64,000 nucleotides of DNA from Paenibacillus phytohabitans (GCF_013141775.1 NZ_WHOB01000021.1:62001-126000), one strand, 5' to 3'; shown: positions 43,794-53,385, counted from the stretch's first letter. The notes: generated by a model not told the origin, from the letters alone. Program-made: numbers and translations.

Positions 43794-43824
43794 TTGACTT
43801 AGAGTTAACTTTAAGTAATATCAT
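43794..43824 (+). promoter_or_regulatory. MerR-type promoter, 19-bp spacer
   Basis: TTGACT (43794-43799) and TATCAT (43819-43824) are separated by 19 bases, longer than the optimal 17. Within the spacer, CTTAGAGTTAACTTTAAG (43798-43815) is a near-perfect palindrome. MerR proteins activate just such over-long promoters by twisting DNA. It faces the dehydrogenase gene. Confidence 0.75.
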
Positions 43825-43881
43825 ATGGTTTGTAAAGTCGTCCTTACGGATTCTACTATGAACAAGAAGAGAGGTTACACC

Positions 43882-44931
43882 ATGATACAAGTTAATGCAC
43901 GCGCTACATTCAGCCAGGAAGGCCCGTTCAAGCTAACGACCATTGAGCGCCGGGAGCTTCAGCCGCAGGATGTTCTGATTGAGATTAAATTCGCCGGGAT
44001 CTGCCACTCGGACATTCATACCGCCCGCGGGGAGTGGGGTCCAGTCAAGTATCCGCTCGTTCCAGGCCATGAGATTGCCGGGATTGTCAGCCAGGTCGGT
44101 ACCGGAGTTACAAAGTATTCCGTTGGTGACCGGGTAGGAGTAGGCTGTATGGTTGACTCCTGTGGAGAGTGCAGTAATTGCCATAAAGGCGAGGAGCAGT
44201 ATTGCCTGCATGGAAATACGGGTACCTATGGAGCTACCGACCGGTACGGTCACTATACACAGGGCGGGTATTCCACCCATATTGTGGTGACAGAGGACTT
44301 CGTGGTCCGGATTCCAGACGCTATTCCGCTAGACGCCGCTGCCCCGCTGTTATGTGCCGGAATCACAACCTATTCACCGCTTCGCCATTGGGGAGCCGCT
44401 CCAGGCAAAAATGTAGCCGTAGTAGGTCTTGGCGGACTTGGACACATGGCTGTGAAGATCGCTCATGCTATGGGGGCTGAGGTTACGGTTCTGTCACAGT
44501 CACTGAAGAAGAAGGAAGACGGTTTGCAACTAGGTGCGGATCATTATTATGCGACTAGCGATGCGGAGACATTCAAGCAGCTTGCCGGTTCGTTCGACCT
44601 GATCATAAATACAGTAAGCGCGCAGATTAATATCGATGCTTATCTATCGCTCCTGGCGCTGGATGGTACCTTGGTCAATGTCGGTGCGCCTGCTGATCCG
44701 CTGGCCGTTAACGTATTCTCGCTGATCGGCCACCGCCGTTCATTTGCCGGATCGATGATTGGCGGAATCCGTGAGACGCAGGAGATGCTTGATTTCTGCG
44801 CCGAACATAACATTGCCTCTGAGATCGAGGTTATCTCTGCCGACAAGATTGATGAAGCGTGGGAACGTGTACTCGCCTCCGATGTCCGTTACCGGTTTGT
44901 CATTGATATCAGCACGATGGGTAAGGAATAA
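43882..44931 (+). CDS. Zinc alcohol/aldehyde dehydrogenase (YahK-like)
   Basis: A 349-residue NAD(P)-dependent, zinc-containing alcohol dehydrogenase of the cinnamyl-alcohol/YahK type. I chose the ATG at 43882, behind AGAGAGG. The catalytic zinc site is [14 protein letters not shown] with GHEIAG, and the structural zinc cysteines are [15 protein letters not shown]. The cofactor loop is [20 protein letters not shown]. It reduces aldehydes or oxidises alcohols; substrate unspecific. Control by the divergent MerR suggests an aldehyde-stress response. Confidence 0.9.
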   Translation: MIQVNARATFSQEGPFKLTTIERRELQPQDVLIEIKFAGICHSDIHTARGEWGPVKYPLVPGHEIAGIVSQVGTGVTKYSVGDRVGVGCMVDSCGECSNCHKGEEQYCLHGNTGTYGATDRYGHYTQGGYSTHIVVTEDFVVRIPDAIPLDAAAPLLCAGITTYSPLRHWGAAPGKNVAVVGLGGLGHMAVKIAHAMGAEVTVLSQSLKKKEDGLQLGADHYYATSDAETFKQLAGSFDLIINTVSAQINIDAYLSLLALDGTLVNVGAPADPLAVNVFSLIGHRRSFAGSMIGGIRETQEMLDFCAEHNIASEIEVISADKIDEAWERVLASDVRYRFVIDISTMGKE

Positions 44932-44945
44932 AATCCTGCACATAA

Positions 44946-45107
44946 TACAACATTTTCCATATAATCTCGGCTAAAATTCAGTATTGTTGTATAAAAGGCA
45001 GCATTTCTTCTCCTTCAAGCAGCTCAGCGAAACAATTGATGTATTTCATACAACAATCTGTCTGAACACCCGGGTATCTGGGCAGCTAAGTTGCAGTACG
45101 TACAACA
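44946..45107. repeat. Cluster of TACAACA half-sites
   Basis: TACAACA or its complement occurs four times: 44946-44952, in ATTGTTGTAT (44983-44992), in ATACAACAAT (45048-45057, a perfect inverted partner of the previous) and at 45101-45107. The 406-base gap between 44932 and 45338 has no gene; besides these motifs it contains a terminator and the PadR promoter. It may be an operator region or a decayed repeat element. Confidence 0.4.
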
Positions 45108-45158
45108 TTTGGGCCTATACAGTGTAAATGTGGACCAATCTGGTTATATTTGCTTATG

Positions 45159-45194
45159 AAATCCAAAGGGATCATATCCTTTTGGATTTTTTTG
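45159..45194 (+). terminator. Terminator
   Basis: AAATCCAAAGGG and CCTTTTGGATTT form a stem followed by TTTTG. It probably ends the dehydrogenase transcript and isolates the PadR promoter just downstream. Confidence 0.6.
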
Positions 45195-45233
45195 TTTTTT
45201 GAAATGCTCAGAACTAATGCACAGCAAATGCTA

Positions 45234-45283
45234 TTGACAAACACGCCAACAAGTCATATATTCAATATATCGAAACGATATAT
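45234..45283 (+). promoter_or_regulatory. PadR promoter with overlapping operator
   Basis: TTGACA (45234-45239), a 17-base spacer and TATATT (45257-45262) make a strong promoter. The perfect palindrome ATATATCG-AAA-CGATATAT (45265-45283) covers the expected transcription start, so PadR binding there would block its own operon. Confidence 0.7.
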
Positions 45284-45338
45284 ATCAATACATTATATAT
45301 AAACCCGCTATATGTCGTACTGAGGAAGGAGGGAATGA

Positions 45339-45884
45339 ATGCTTATATATGTAATACTCGGGTTTCTGTGCGACAAGGATATGACAGGCTATGAAATCAA
45401 GCAGAAGATGATGCGCAGCACCTCCAGCTTTATTGATGCCAGCTTCGGCAGCATCTATCCTATGCTCAAGAAAATGGAAAAGGGGGAGCTGATCAAGGCT
45501 GAAGAAGGGGTAGAAGAGGGCAGATTCAAGAAAGCCTATCGGATCACGGAAAAGGGGAAGGGTGAGTTTATGGAATGGCTACAGACACCCTGTACATTTT
45601 CCCCGTTCAATTATGAGTATTTGAATAAGCTGTTCTTCTATAAATATCTTGACGAGCATGAGGTTGCCCGGCTGATTGCCAGCTTCCGCACCACTGTCGC
45701 CAGTGAATACAACAAGCTTACTTTAATAGAAGAGAAGCACATTCAAGAGATGGGTGTATACGAACACGCGACGTTGAGGTTTGGCAAAGAATATTATCAG
45801 ATGATTATGAATTGGCATGAGGATCTCATTAGTGAAATTATAAGAAAGAAGGAGAATAACAATGAGAATGACCAAAAAATTTAA
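45339..45884 (+). CDS. PadR-family regulator
   Basis: A 181-residue repressor. Residues 1-85 are the PadR winged helix (MTGYEIKQKMMRSTSSFIDA, then SIYPMLKKMEKGELI and YRITEKGK), and the C-terminal half is the helical Vir-like dimerisation domain. ATG at 45339 behind GGAAGGAGGG. Its 3' end overlaps the next gene by 23 bases, so the two are co-translated, and it is probably autorepressed at 45265-45283. Confidence 0.85.
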   Translation: MLIYVILGFLCDKDMTGYEIKQKMMRSTSSFIDASFGSIYPMLKKMEKGELIKAEEGVEEGRFKKAYRITEKGKGEFMEWLQTPCTFSPFNYEYLNKLFFYKYLDEHEVARLIASFRTTVASEYNKLTLIEEKHIQEMGVYEHATLRFGKEYYQMIMNWHEDLISEIIRKKENNNENDQKI

Positions 45885-46359
45885 ATTGCAGATTGCAGCG
45901 GACAAGGTGGATTTGTATAAATGGGTGACGGAGATGACTCCAGGTGAATATGAATCATTCTCGAAGGGCCACAAGGCAATGGGCAGTTATTTTGAAGAGG
46001 GTGAGTTCTATATGGTTAATGTGGAGAATATGGGGAATGAGATGATTGTTCAGCATTATCAGTTAAAAGAGCATGCAGAGGATCATTTGCGGTTCTACTC
46101 TGACCGGACAGAAGCCTATATCATGCGGTGGATACCCGCCATTGTCGGAGTGCCATGGGAAATGAAGATTACGCCTATTGACCGTAACTCTTGTGAATTC
46201 AGCTGTACGATTGGTGCAGACTTCCCCTCACGGTTGCTGGCTATGGCAGCTTGGATAAACGGCCTTGGGGGGTTCTTTATGAGACAACATTTGGCCGGTG
46301 AGGGCGTGAAATTTGCTGAAAATATTGAAATGAAGTTTAACAAAGCCAGTACACGCTGA
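45862..46359 (+). CDS. Hypothetical SRPBCC-like protein
   Basis: A 165-residue protein starting at ATG 45862 (AAGGAG upstream, inside the PadR gene). No signal peptide or membrane segment. A pattern of strands with a long C-terminal helix (PSRLLAMAAWINGLGGFFMR) and an aromatic-rich core resembles the SRPBCC ligand-binding fold, but I cannot name a family. Overlap with PadR suggests that it binds or modifies the molecule that PadR senses. Confidence 0.6.
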   Translation: MRMTKKFKLQIAADKVDLYKWVTEMTPGEYESFSKGHKAMGSYFEEGEFYMVNVENMGNEMIVQHYQLKEHAEDHLRFYSDRTEAYIMRWIPAIVGVPWEMKITPIDRNSCEFSCTIGADFPSRLLAMAAWINGLGGFFMRQHLAGEGVKFAENIEMKFNKASTR

Positions 46360-46504
46360 GCTTGGGAGATAGTACATGTGTACACATACAATGTTCGACA
46401 ATCTATGAGCAAATGACCAGACCGAGAACCCTATTTTATGGTATTATCATAGAACAGTATTTACGCAGGTAAGCTACTCTTCATCAATCTAAAGGTATAA
46501 GCAG

Positions 46505-46536
46505 AGAAGCCCAGTGTATGCGGGGCTTCTTTATTT
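46505..46536 (+). terminator. Terminator of PadR operon
   Basis: GAAGCCC and GGGGCTTC form a stem followed by TTTATTTT, about 145 bases after the operon end and just ahead of the AraC regulator gene. Confidence 0.6.
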
Positions 46537-46570
46537 TAGATAAATTTACCGTAGGAACAGGGGGCACACC

Positions 46571-48838
46571 ATGAAAAAAACACCGATGATGCTACAGCTG
46601 GCATTGATTCTATTCTGTATCATGGCCATTCCGGCAGCGATCTTGACGTGGTATAGCGGGGCACAGATCATAGAAAACTCAGAGACAGCCATCGGTGAAT
46701 CTGCACTTGCCGGTCTCAATGCCAACCGCAAGTTAAATGAGAATGCACTGGCCAATCTCGCCCAGGATACGGCGCGTCTGGCTGCAACCAATGTATTTGA
46801 TCGCATCCGCAGCTTCGAGACGTATGACGAGGTGAACGCAAGCTACACTAATGTGACCAAGGCCTTGTCAGTGATGAATGAACTGCTGAACCTGAACCGC
46901 CGTGTAGACGGCGTTTATTCCTCATACTTTTATCTGAATAACTCCGATTATGTTATTTCTACAGACAATGCAGTTACGAAGCTGGAGCGGTATGAGCAGG
47001 TGGGCTGGACAACCGAAGCACTGGCAGGCCAGAGAGGAATCAGCGGTGTGTGGGTACCCCGCGTGCTGGGCTCGGGCGATCATGTGGTGTCTTATGTATA
47101 CCCTCTCAATCGTCTCTCCTCCACAACGGACGGATTGATTGTCGTCAATATGCGGGAGAGTCAGATCGGCAAATATCTGAATACGGCAGAGGCCGGGGAC
47201 GGCCATTCCCTGCTCCTTGGATCTGACGGAAAAGTAATATCACACAGTGATAAGTCGCTGCTGCTCACCGACGGCTTTGAGCAACCCTTCCTACAGGAAA
47301 TCCTGGATCAGGATTCAAGTGAAGGTTATACATTCCGCGAGCTGGACGGCAACCGGATGGTTTACGCATGGAGCCGCTCGGCATTGTCTGGATGGTGGAA
47401 TGTAAGCTGGAGCTCGATGGATAAGCTGATGACCAAATCACGGGATATGCAGGGGAATATTATTTTGCTTACCGGAGCTATTATTGTGCTGGGAACGGTA
47501 CTGGCGGTCTTTCTCGCTACCTGGATGTCCAGACCACTCCGGCAATTAGTCCGGATGATACGCTCGAAAAGCAATCTGGAGGTAGTCAATAAGAATGAGC
47601 TTGCCTTTCTGAATGTAGCGTTTAAGCGGATGCAGGAGGAGGAGGAAGGCCTGTTCCAGCTGCTGCAGGAGCGCGAACAGGACACCCGCAGCTTCGCTGT
47701 TCACCGCCTGTTGCGCGGAGAGATTCCGCCCCGGATTACGGAGATCTTCCCTGAGCTGTATTACAGAGTAGCTGTGGTCTCCATCGACCAGTACAGAGTG
47801 TACGTTGGCAATACGAATCTGGAGACACGCAGCTATCACGGATATCTGCTCAACGCGAAGTACGAGAGCCTGTTCCCGGAGGGGGTTCTGGCCCGTTCTG
47901 TCTATCATAGTGACGGCTGTATTGTGATTGTAATCAACTTTGCTCCGGGCGGGGATGAGCAGAGTTGTGACCGGATCCAGCAGGCGCTGGACAGAATCCG
48001 GGAGGAGTCGCTAGAGCTGTTGGGGCATTCGGTCACCATAGGGGTAAGCGGCTTGGCAGATGCACCCGAAAGGGTTGCCCAGCGGTTATTCGAAGCGATG
48101 GAGTTGATTAAGCAGCGGATGATTAAGGGAGCCGGAAGCGTGATGTACTGGCAGGACGAAGAGGAGAACAGCCGTAAATATATGGATTCCGAAAGCAGCG
48201 AGCGGCGGATTCTCAACTTCCTGGATGCCGGCGATCTGAACGGGATACTTAAGGAGCTTCAGGTCATCCGCTGCCAGATCGGCTCAGCAGAGAATATTTC
48301 CTACGATAACATTATGTTCATTTATCACCAGCTGCTGGGTGCGACGATCAAGCATCTCCGTGAGAATCATATCAGTACCGGAAGAATGATTATGGGGAAA
48401 GGCAACATCTACACCCTTCTGGCATCGATGGATACGCTGGATGAGCTTGAGGCATATTTGCACGGGTTCTTCCAAGAAATCGTGCAGGACCTGGACCGGG
48501 GTACCCGTGAAGCCAATCATGGGGAACGGATCATTCAATATTTGCAGGATCATTACCGTGAAGAAATTGTATTGAAGGATATGAGCCATGATTTTGGCAT
48601 CAGCTACTCCTATATGCGCAAGATTGTGTATGACTTAACCGGCAAGAGTATGATTGATTATCTGAATCAGCTGCGTATCGAGAAGGCCAAGGAATTACTG
48701 CTGGATACCGACCTGACGATCAAACAGATTGCGGCAGAGGTGGGCTACTTTAATGTACAGAGCTTCAACCGGTTTTTCCGCAAATACGAGGGCATGCCGC
48801 CGAGCAGCTACAAAACAGCCAAGACCAAAAGCTCCTAA
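46571..48838 (+). CDS. Membrane-anchored AraC-family regulator (YesS-like)
   Basis: A 755-residue regulator with helix 1 near residues 10-30 (MLQLALILFCIMAIPAAILT), an extracellular Cache-like sensor to about 290, a second helix (IILLTGAIIVLGTVLAVFLA), a HAMP-like stretch and a helical middle part. The C-terminus has the double AraC helix-turn-helix: EIVLKDMSHDFGISYSYMRK, then LTIKQIAAEVGYFNVQSFNR and FFRKYEGMPPSSYK. The ATG follows AGGAACAGGGGG. It precedes, in the same orientation, the ABC importer at 49069-52630 and most likely regulates it. Confidence 0.85.
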   Translation: MKKTPMMLQLALILFCIMAIPAAILTWYSGAQIIENSETAIGESALAGLNANRKLNENALANLAQDTARLAATNVFDRIRSFETYDEVNASYTNVTKALSVMNELLNLNRRVDGVYSSYFYLNNSDYVISTDNAVTKLERYEQVGWTTEALAGQRGISGVWVPRVLGSGDHVVSYVYPLNRLSSTTDGLIVVNMRESQIGKYLNTAEAGDGHSLLLGSDGKVISHSDKSLLLTDGFEQPFLQEILDQDSSEGYTFRELDGNRMVYAWSRSALSGWWNVSWSSMDKLMTKSRDMQGNIILLTGAIIVLGTVLAVFLATWMSRPLRQLVRMIRSKSNLEVVNKNELAFLNVAFKRMQEEEEGLFQLLQEREQDTRSFAVHRLLRGEIPPRITEIFPELYYRVAVVSIDQYRVYVGNTNLETRSYHGYLLNAKYESLFPEGVLARSVYHSDGCIVIVINFAPGGDEQSCDRIQQALDRIREESLELLGHSVTIGVSGLADAPERVAQRLFEAMELIKQRMIKGAGSVMYWQDEEENSRKYMDSESSERRILNFLDAGDLNGILKELQVIRCQIGSAENISYDNIMFIYHQLLGATIKHLRENHISTGRMIMGKGNIYTLLASMDTLDELEAYLHGFFQEIVQDLDRGTREANHGERIIQYLQDHYREEIVLKDMSHDFGISYSYMRKIVYDLTGKSMIDYLNQLRIEKAKELLLDTDLTIKQIAAEVGYFNVQSFNRFFRKYEGMPPSSYKTAKTKSS

Positions 48839-49068
48839 GGGCCTGCTTCTGGCCGTAATTATTCAATTCATGACTCTTAATGAAAACGTTTTAGCCTATC
48901 ATATTTGATCATATTGCGGCTGCGGAGGCCTTATAAACCGCGTGGTTGTCAGTTTTAATGGCCAGCAGCATTACTCATCGTATTCAAAACCGGCTAATGG
49001 AGATAGCATAGAGCTCAAGCCGGTGGATGCAACTGGCACAGAGATAAAATGATGTAGGAGGTGAGACT

Positions 49069-50025
49069 TTGAAAGTTGCAAACGCTTCAAAGACAAATCA
49101 AAATGCTCTATTAAGAAAGAAACAGGGGCCCGGGTATTTTTTAAAGCGTGACTGGCAGCTCTATTTCCTGGTATTGATTCCACTGTCTTTTGTAATCGTA
49201 TTCAAGTATCTGCCGATGACCGGACTTGTAATCGCTTTTAAAGACTACAAAATTGCAAAAGGCTTCTGGGGCAGTGAATGGGTGGGCCTCCAAATCTTCC
49301 AGGATATTTTCGCCAAGCCTGACTTTGCTCCTGCTGTCCGCAATACGCTGCTGCTGAATATTCTGGATCTGTGCTTCAGCTTCACGATGCCGATTCTGCT
49401 GGCGCTGCTGCTGAATGAGGTCAAAAGTATCCGGTTCAAACGTATCAATCAGACGCTGCTGTACTTGCCGCATTTCCTGTCCTGGGTCATTATCGGGGCT
49501 ATCGCTTATCAGCTACTTAGTGAAGGCGGCGGCGTGATTAACAATCTGATTGAACTGATGGGCGGTACCCGCGTTCCGTTCCTGCAGGAAGACACGAACT
49601 GGCTGATCAGCTATCTGGCTATCGGTGTGTGGCAGAGTATGGGCTGGGGCACGATTATCTACCTGGCGGCGATGAGCGGGATTAACCCGGAGATGTATGA
49701 AGCGGCTACGGTCGATGGGGCAGGACGCTGGAGAAAGGTATGGAATATTACGGTACCTTCTATCCGTGCAACCATCGTAACCCTGCTGATCATGAATCTG
49801 GGGAAAGTAATGGAGGGCTCGTTCGAGCGGATCTTCGCTCTGCAGAACAAGGCTACCACAGAGTACACAACAACCATACCGGTTCTGGTATACCGCTGGG
49901 GGATTGAATCCGGTAATTTCAGCCGGGCGACTGCGCTTGGATTATTCCAATCTGTTATCGGAATTATTCTTGTAATAACGGCAGATCGCGTCGCTAAAAA
50001 GCTCGGTGAAGATGGAATATTATAG
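49069..50025 (+). CDS. Sugar ABC importer permease (LplB type)
   Basis: A 318-residue permease with six membrane helices. It starts with TTG at 49069 behind GGAGGTGA. The EAA loop is EMYEAATVDGAGRWRKVWNI followed by TVPSIRATI, and FKYLPMTGLVIAFKDYK is typical of LplB/YtcP-type sugar permeases. It forms a channel with the permease that follows 14 bases later. Confidence 0.85.
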   Translation: MKVANASKTNQNALLRKKQGPGYFLKRDWQLYFLVLIPLSFVIVFKYLPMTGLVIAFKDYKIAKGFWGSEWVGLQIFQDIFAKPDFAPAVRNTLLLNILDLCFSFTMPILLALLLNEVKSIRFKRINQTLLYLPHFLSWVIIGAIAYQLLSEGGGVINNLIELMGGTRVPFLQEDTNWLISYLAIGVWQSMGWGTIIYLAAMSGINPEMYEAATVDGAGRWRKVWNITVPSIRATIVTLLIMNLGKVMEGSFERIFALQNKATTEYTTTIPVLVYRWGIESGNFSRATALGLFQSVIGIILVITADRVAKKLGEDGIL

Positions 50026-50039
50026 AAAGGAGGGAAACC

Positions 50040-50939
50040 ATGAGAGCATCAACAGTCCGTTCGGCCTCACTAAGTAAAGGACGTTTGGACATCTGGGATG
50101 TGCTGATCCGCTTCGTCTTAATTGTTGTTTCACTAATATGTCTGCTGCCGTTCCTGCATGTCGTGTCGAAATCCCTGAGCTCTGACTCCTTCGTCATTGC
50201 CAATAAGGTCTTTCTGTGGCCGCAGGGCTTCACCATCGAAGCGTATAAGAAAATCTTCGCGGATGCCAGTATCCTTCGTTCCCTGTACATCTCGGTTATT
50301 GTCACCGTACTGTTCACGATTCTGGGAATGATTCTGACGATATGCGCCGCGTATCCGTTGTCGAGAGCCCAGTTCAAGGGCCGCCGGGTTATCACCTTCA
50401 TTTTCCTGTTCACGATGTACTTTAGTGGAGGGATCATCCCGGATTACATGAACATTAATAATCTGGGACTAATGGATACGATCTGGTCACTGATTCTGCC
50501 CTTGTCATTCAGTGCCTTCAATTTGCTGATTATGAAGACATCGCTAACGCACGGGATTCCGGTGAGTCTGGAAGAATCGGCGCGCATCGACGGTGCGGGG
50601 CATTTCAGAATCCTGTTCAGTATTGTCCTTCCCTTGTCCAAACCGATTATGGCGACACTTGCCCTCTTCTACGCGGTTGGACGCTGGAATGCTTACCAGG
50701 ATGCACTGTTCTACATCAAGCATGAGACTTCGCTCCGGCCGCTGCAGCTGAAGCTGTATTATCTGGTCATTCAGGCGAGTGAAAGCTTCCAGCTGGAAGC
50801 CACCACAGTATCACTCAGCAACCCGGAAGTGCTTAAAGCATCCGTTGTGGTGTTTGCTACCCTGCCGATTCTCTGCGTGTATCCTTTCGTTCAGAAATAC
50901 TTCGTGCAAGGGGTTATGCTAGGAGCCGTTAAGGAGTAG
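50040..50939 (+). CDS. Sugar ABC importer permease (LplC type)
   Basis: A 299-residue permease; ATG behind AAGGAGGG. Its EAA loop is EESARIDGAGHFRILFSIVL then PLSKPIMATLAL, and the C-terminus PFVQKYFVQGVMLGAVKE matches the LplC subfamily. It pairs with the permease at 49069-50025 and the binding protein downstream; an ATPase must come from elsewhere. Confidence 0.85.
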   Translation: MRASTVRSASLSKGRLDIWDVLIRFVLIVVSLICLLPFLHVVSKSLSSDSFVIANKVFLWPQGFTIEAYKKIFADASILRSLYISVIVTVLFTILGMILTICAAYPLSRAQFKGRRVITFIFLFTMYFSGGIIPDYMNINNLGLMDTIWSLILPLSFSAFNLLIMKTSLTHGIPVSLEESARIDGAGHFRILFSIVLPLSKPIMATLALFYAVGRWNAYQDALFYIKHETSLRPLQLKLYYLVIQASESFQLEATTVSLSNPEVLKASVVVFATLPILCVYPFVQKYFVQGVMLGAVKE

Positions 50940-50998
50940 CCGTATGTTCCGCAAGCAGCAGTAAATAGCAGCCGAAAATTAAAAATGGGGGAATTACG

Positions 50999-52630
50999 AT
51001 GAACAAAAAAGGTTTTGCTTCATTAATGATGGCATCTGTCATGACAGCCGGCATGCTTGCCGGATGCTCCGGCGGAAATGATAAACAGAGTGCCGGAACG
51101 GACACGCCTGCCGCTTCCAGCAACCAGAGTGAGGGCTTTGCAGATTATTCACAAGGCTTTAAAGAGAAGGTTGCGATTGATATTCCGGTCTATGAACGCG
51201 CTTTCGAGGGCTGGAATGTAAGTGATAACTATTACACCCGCTGGGTTCAGGCGGAGTTCGGTGACAAATACAATATCGATGTTAATTTCGTGCCGATCTC
51301 CCGCAGCAGTGAAGTAACCGATTACGAGCAGCTGCTCGCATCGCATAAGGCGCCGGATATTATTTTCCACTACGATATGCCTCAAGCGCTTACTTATTAC
51401 GGTGAAGATGTAATGCAGACGCTTAATTATGCAGAAATAGAAAATTATGCTCCAACTTACTGGGCGAATCTGGGTGAAACGATCCAGCAATACGGTAAAG
51501 TGGACGATAAGAATACCTTCTTCTTCGCTGCACGTCCTGAAGCCGATAACTTCGTCAGTATCATCCGTAAAGACTGGGTGGAGCAGGTTGGCATGAAGGT
51601 GGAGGATTTGACCTCCCTGGAGAAGTATAATGAGATGCTGGCGAAATGGAAAGAAGCCGGACTTGGTGTGACTGCGGGAAATCTGATTAAGGACTTCTAC
51701 AGCTATAACTATGCTTTCCGTGAATGGCCGGTGGATCAGGCATATCGTGCCCTGTATTCGGATGTAAGTGTTGCTGACTTCACCAGCGCTGATACCGAAC
51801 GTTTCCTGCGCAATCTGAACTATCAGTACAATAACGGTCTCGTGGATAAAGAGTTCTATCTGCGCAGTGATGATAACAAGATCAAATCTGAATTCGTTGC
51901 CGGCAAAACGGGTAACTACGCATTCTATCTGACCAACAATGCCGATGTATTCGCAGCTACGCTGGCCAACAACCCGGATGCCGAATTTGCGGTAATTCCT
52001 CCGAATGCAATGGTGCCGGAAGGTTACAAGCCTCAAGGACGCGCTTACTGGCCGTTCGGCTTCATCATGGGCATCAACTATGAGACTACGGATGAAGAGC
52101 GCGCTGCCGTCTGGATGTACCTCGAATGGCTAAGCCAACCGGAGAACCTGTTCAAGTTCCAGAACGGTATTGAAGGCGAGAACTATACACTTGATGCTGA
52201 AGGCATTGCTGTGAAGAACCCGGATTACAAAGGCGAATCGGTCCTCTCCACGAACAACAATAAAGACTACTGGGGACTAGTGACTGAAATTGCGCAATAT
52301 CCGGATGCAGAGAAGACCCTCCAATCGAATCTGCGTAACTGGTCACCGGCCGGCTATGAATATCTCGCGGAGGATATGGTGAAATACTACAACGAGGTTG
52401 CGGAATTCCGTACACCTGATGCCATGTTCAGTGTAGTGCTCGAAAAGGTTAATGAATACAAAGCGGATCTGAACTCGCTGTTCCAGGATCTGTATGTGAA
52501 GACCGTTCTGGCTCCGGAAGCTGAATTCGATGCAGCCTATGCAGATGCCAAGAAGAGCTTCCTTGATGCTGGATATCAGGAAATCCTTGATGAGAAGCAG
52601 GCAGCCATCGATGCGGGCCAGTTCCGTTAA
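50999..52630 (+). CDS. Sugar ABC importer, lipoprotein binding protein
   Basis: A 543-residue LplA-like solute-binding lipoprotein. The signal peptide ends in LAGC with the lipid-modified cysteine near residue 23, followed by a serine/threonine linker. The mature part has IDIPVYERAFEGWNVSDNYY and the ligand-side RAYWPFGFIMGINYETTDEE region. ATG behind GGGGGAATT. It is the last gene of the importer operon; no glycosidase is attached, so the substrate is unknown. Confidence 0.85.
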   Translation: MNKKGFASLMMASVMTAGMLAGCSGGNDKQSAGTDTPAASSNQSEGFADYSQGFKEKVAIDIPVYERAFEGWNVSDNYYTRWVQAEFGDKYNIDVNFVPISRSSEVTDYEQLLASHKAPDIIFHYDMPQALTYYGEDVMQTLNYAEIENYAPTYWANLGETIQQYGKVDDKNTFFFAARPEADNFVSIIRKDWVEQVGMKVEDLTSLEKYNEMLAKWKEAGLGVTAGNLIKDFYSYNYAFREWPVDQAYRALYSDVSVADFTSADTERFLRNLNYQYNNGLVDKEFYLRSDDNKIKSEFVAGKTGNYAFYLTNNADVFAATLANNPDAEFAVIPPNAMVPEGYKPQGRAYWPFGFIMGINYETTDEERAAVWMYLEWLSQPENLFKFQNGIEGENYTLDAEGIAVKNPDYKGESVLSTNNNKDYWGLVTEIAQYPDAEKTLQSNLRNWSPAGYEYLAEDMVKYYNEVAEFRTPDAMFSVVLEKVNEYKADLNSLFQDLYVKTVLAPEAEFDAAYADAKKSFLDAGYQEILDEKQAAIDAGQFR

Positions 52631-52650
52631 TTTGAAGTTATAACGACAAA

Positions 52651-52696
52651 AAGCAGCGATTCTCTTGTTATTGGAGGATCGCTGCTCTGCATTTTT
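52651..52696 (+). terminator. Terminator of second importer operon
   Basis: AAGCAGCGATTCTC and GAGGATCGCTGCT form an imperfect stem with a following T tract. It is a sequence relative of the hairpin at 19821-19862. Confidence 0.6.
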
Positions 52697-52747
52697 GGTC
52701 ATTTTGTGGCTTGCATTTTTTATGTTATGAAGACCGGAATTCGCATT

Positions 52748-52832
52748 CCGCTTAAACAGCGGAGAGGACGGAACGACCCGCGGAAAAGCGGCAGCGGTCG
52801 CCTTTGTGTCCGGATTTTAACCGCTAAGGAAA
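52748..52832 (-). repeat. 85-bp dispersed repeat, copy B
   Basis: The complement of this stretch matches 19619-19703 with few mismatches, from the AGCGGTTAAAATCCGG side to GTTTAAGCGG. Here it lies in a gene-free gap (52697-52928) between the importer operon and a GNAT gene. The function is unknown; the remaining gap sequence has nothing else that I recognise. Confidence 0.75.
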
Positions 52833-52928
52833 ATTAAAAAAATCTGGACACAACAGCGATTGGAACAACGATCCGTTCGCGCAGCGTTCTCACGAGCTCA
52901 ATCGTCTATCTGACTCCAATTTGTTGTT

Positions 52929-53384
52929 TCACAATGCCTTCGTCATAAACACACTGTAAGGGTCCTCAATGTAATCCCCGAACGGGCTACAGGTCTCAAA
53001 CCCGAATCGTTCGTATAATTTCCGGGCCGCCTCGAAGCCTTCCGTCGATCCGGTTTCCAGACTCAGCCGCACATAGCCTTGCTGCACAGCTTCCTTAAGG
53101 ATGTGGGCAAGCATTGCAGAGGCGACGCCTTTTCTGAGGTGCCTGCCAGAAGTCCGCATGGATTTGATTTCACCATGATGGTCCCCAAGGTCTTTAAGCG
53201 CCCCGCAACCTAATAGCTCGCCGTGTTCCCAGGCACTCCAGAAGGTGATTTCCGGTGTCCGTAATTTGTCCAAATCCAGTGCATGTACACTTTCCGGCGG
53301 GGATTGCTCAAACATGCTCTGTAAATGCTCGCTAATCAATGCTATGATTTCAGTTCCAGTCAAATTATCGATTCTAATCTCCAT
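52929..53384 (-). CDS. GNAT N-acetyltransferase
   Basis: A 151-residue acetyltransferase. I chose the ATG at 53384, behind AGGAGTG, over an upstream in-frame start within the previous gene. The acetyl-CoA loop is SGRHLRKGVASAMLAHILKE, followed by LYERFGFETCSPFGDY as in the PhnO/ElaA-like GNATs. Its start lies one base after the stop of the YczE-like gene, so the two are co-translated. Substrate unknown. Confidence 0.8.
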   Translation of the reverse strand: MEIRIDNLTGTEIIALISEHLQSMFEQSPPESVHALDLDKLRTPEITFWSAWEHGELLGCGALKDLGDHHGEIKSMRTSGRHLRKGVASAMLAHILKEAVQQGYVRLSLETGSTEGFEAARKLYERFGFETCSPFGDYIEDPYSVFMTKAL

Positions 53385-53385
53385 G

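Noticed and set aside
48881..48894. TGAAAACGTTTTAG as a cre site before the second importer
   Set aside because: It has two mismatches at the fixed end of the consensus and no supporting context, so it is too weak to call.
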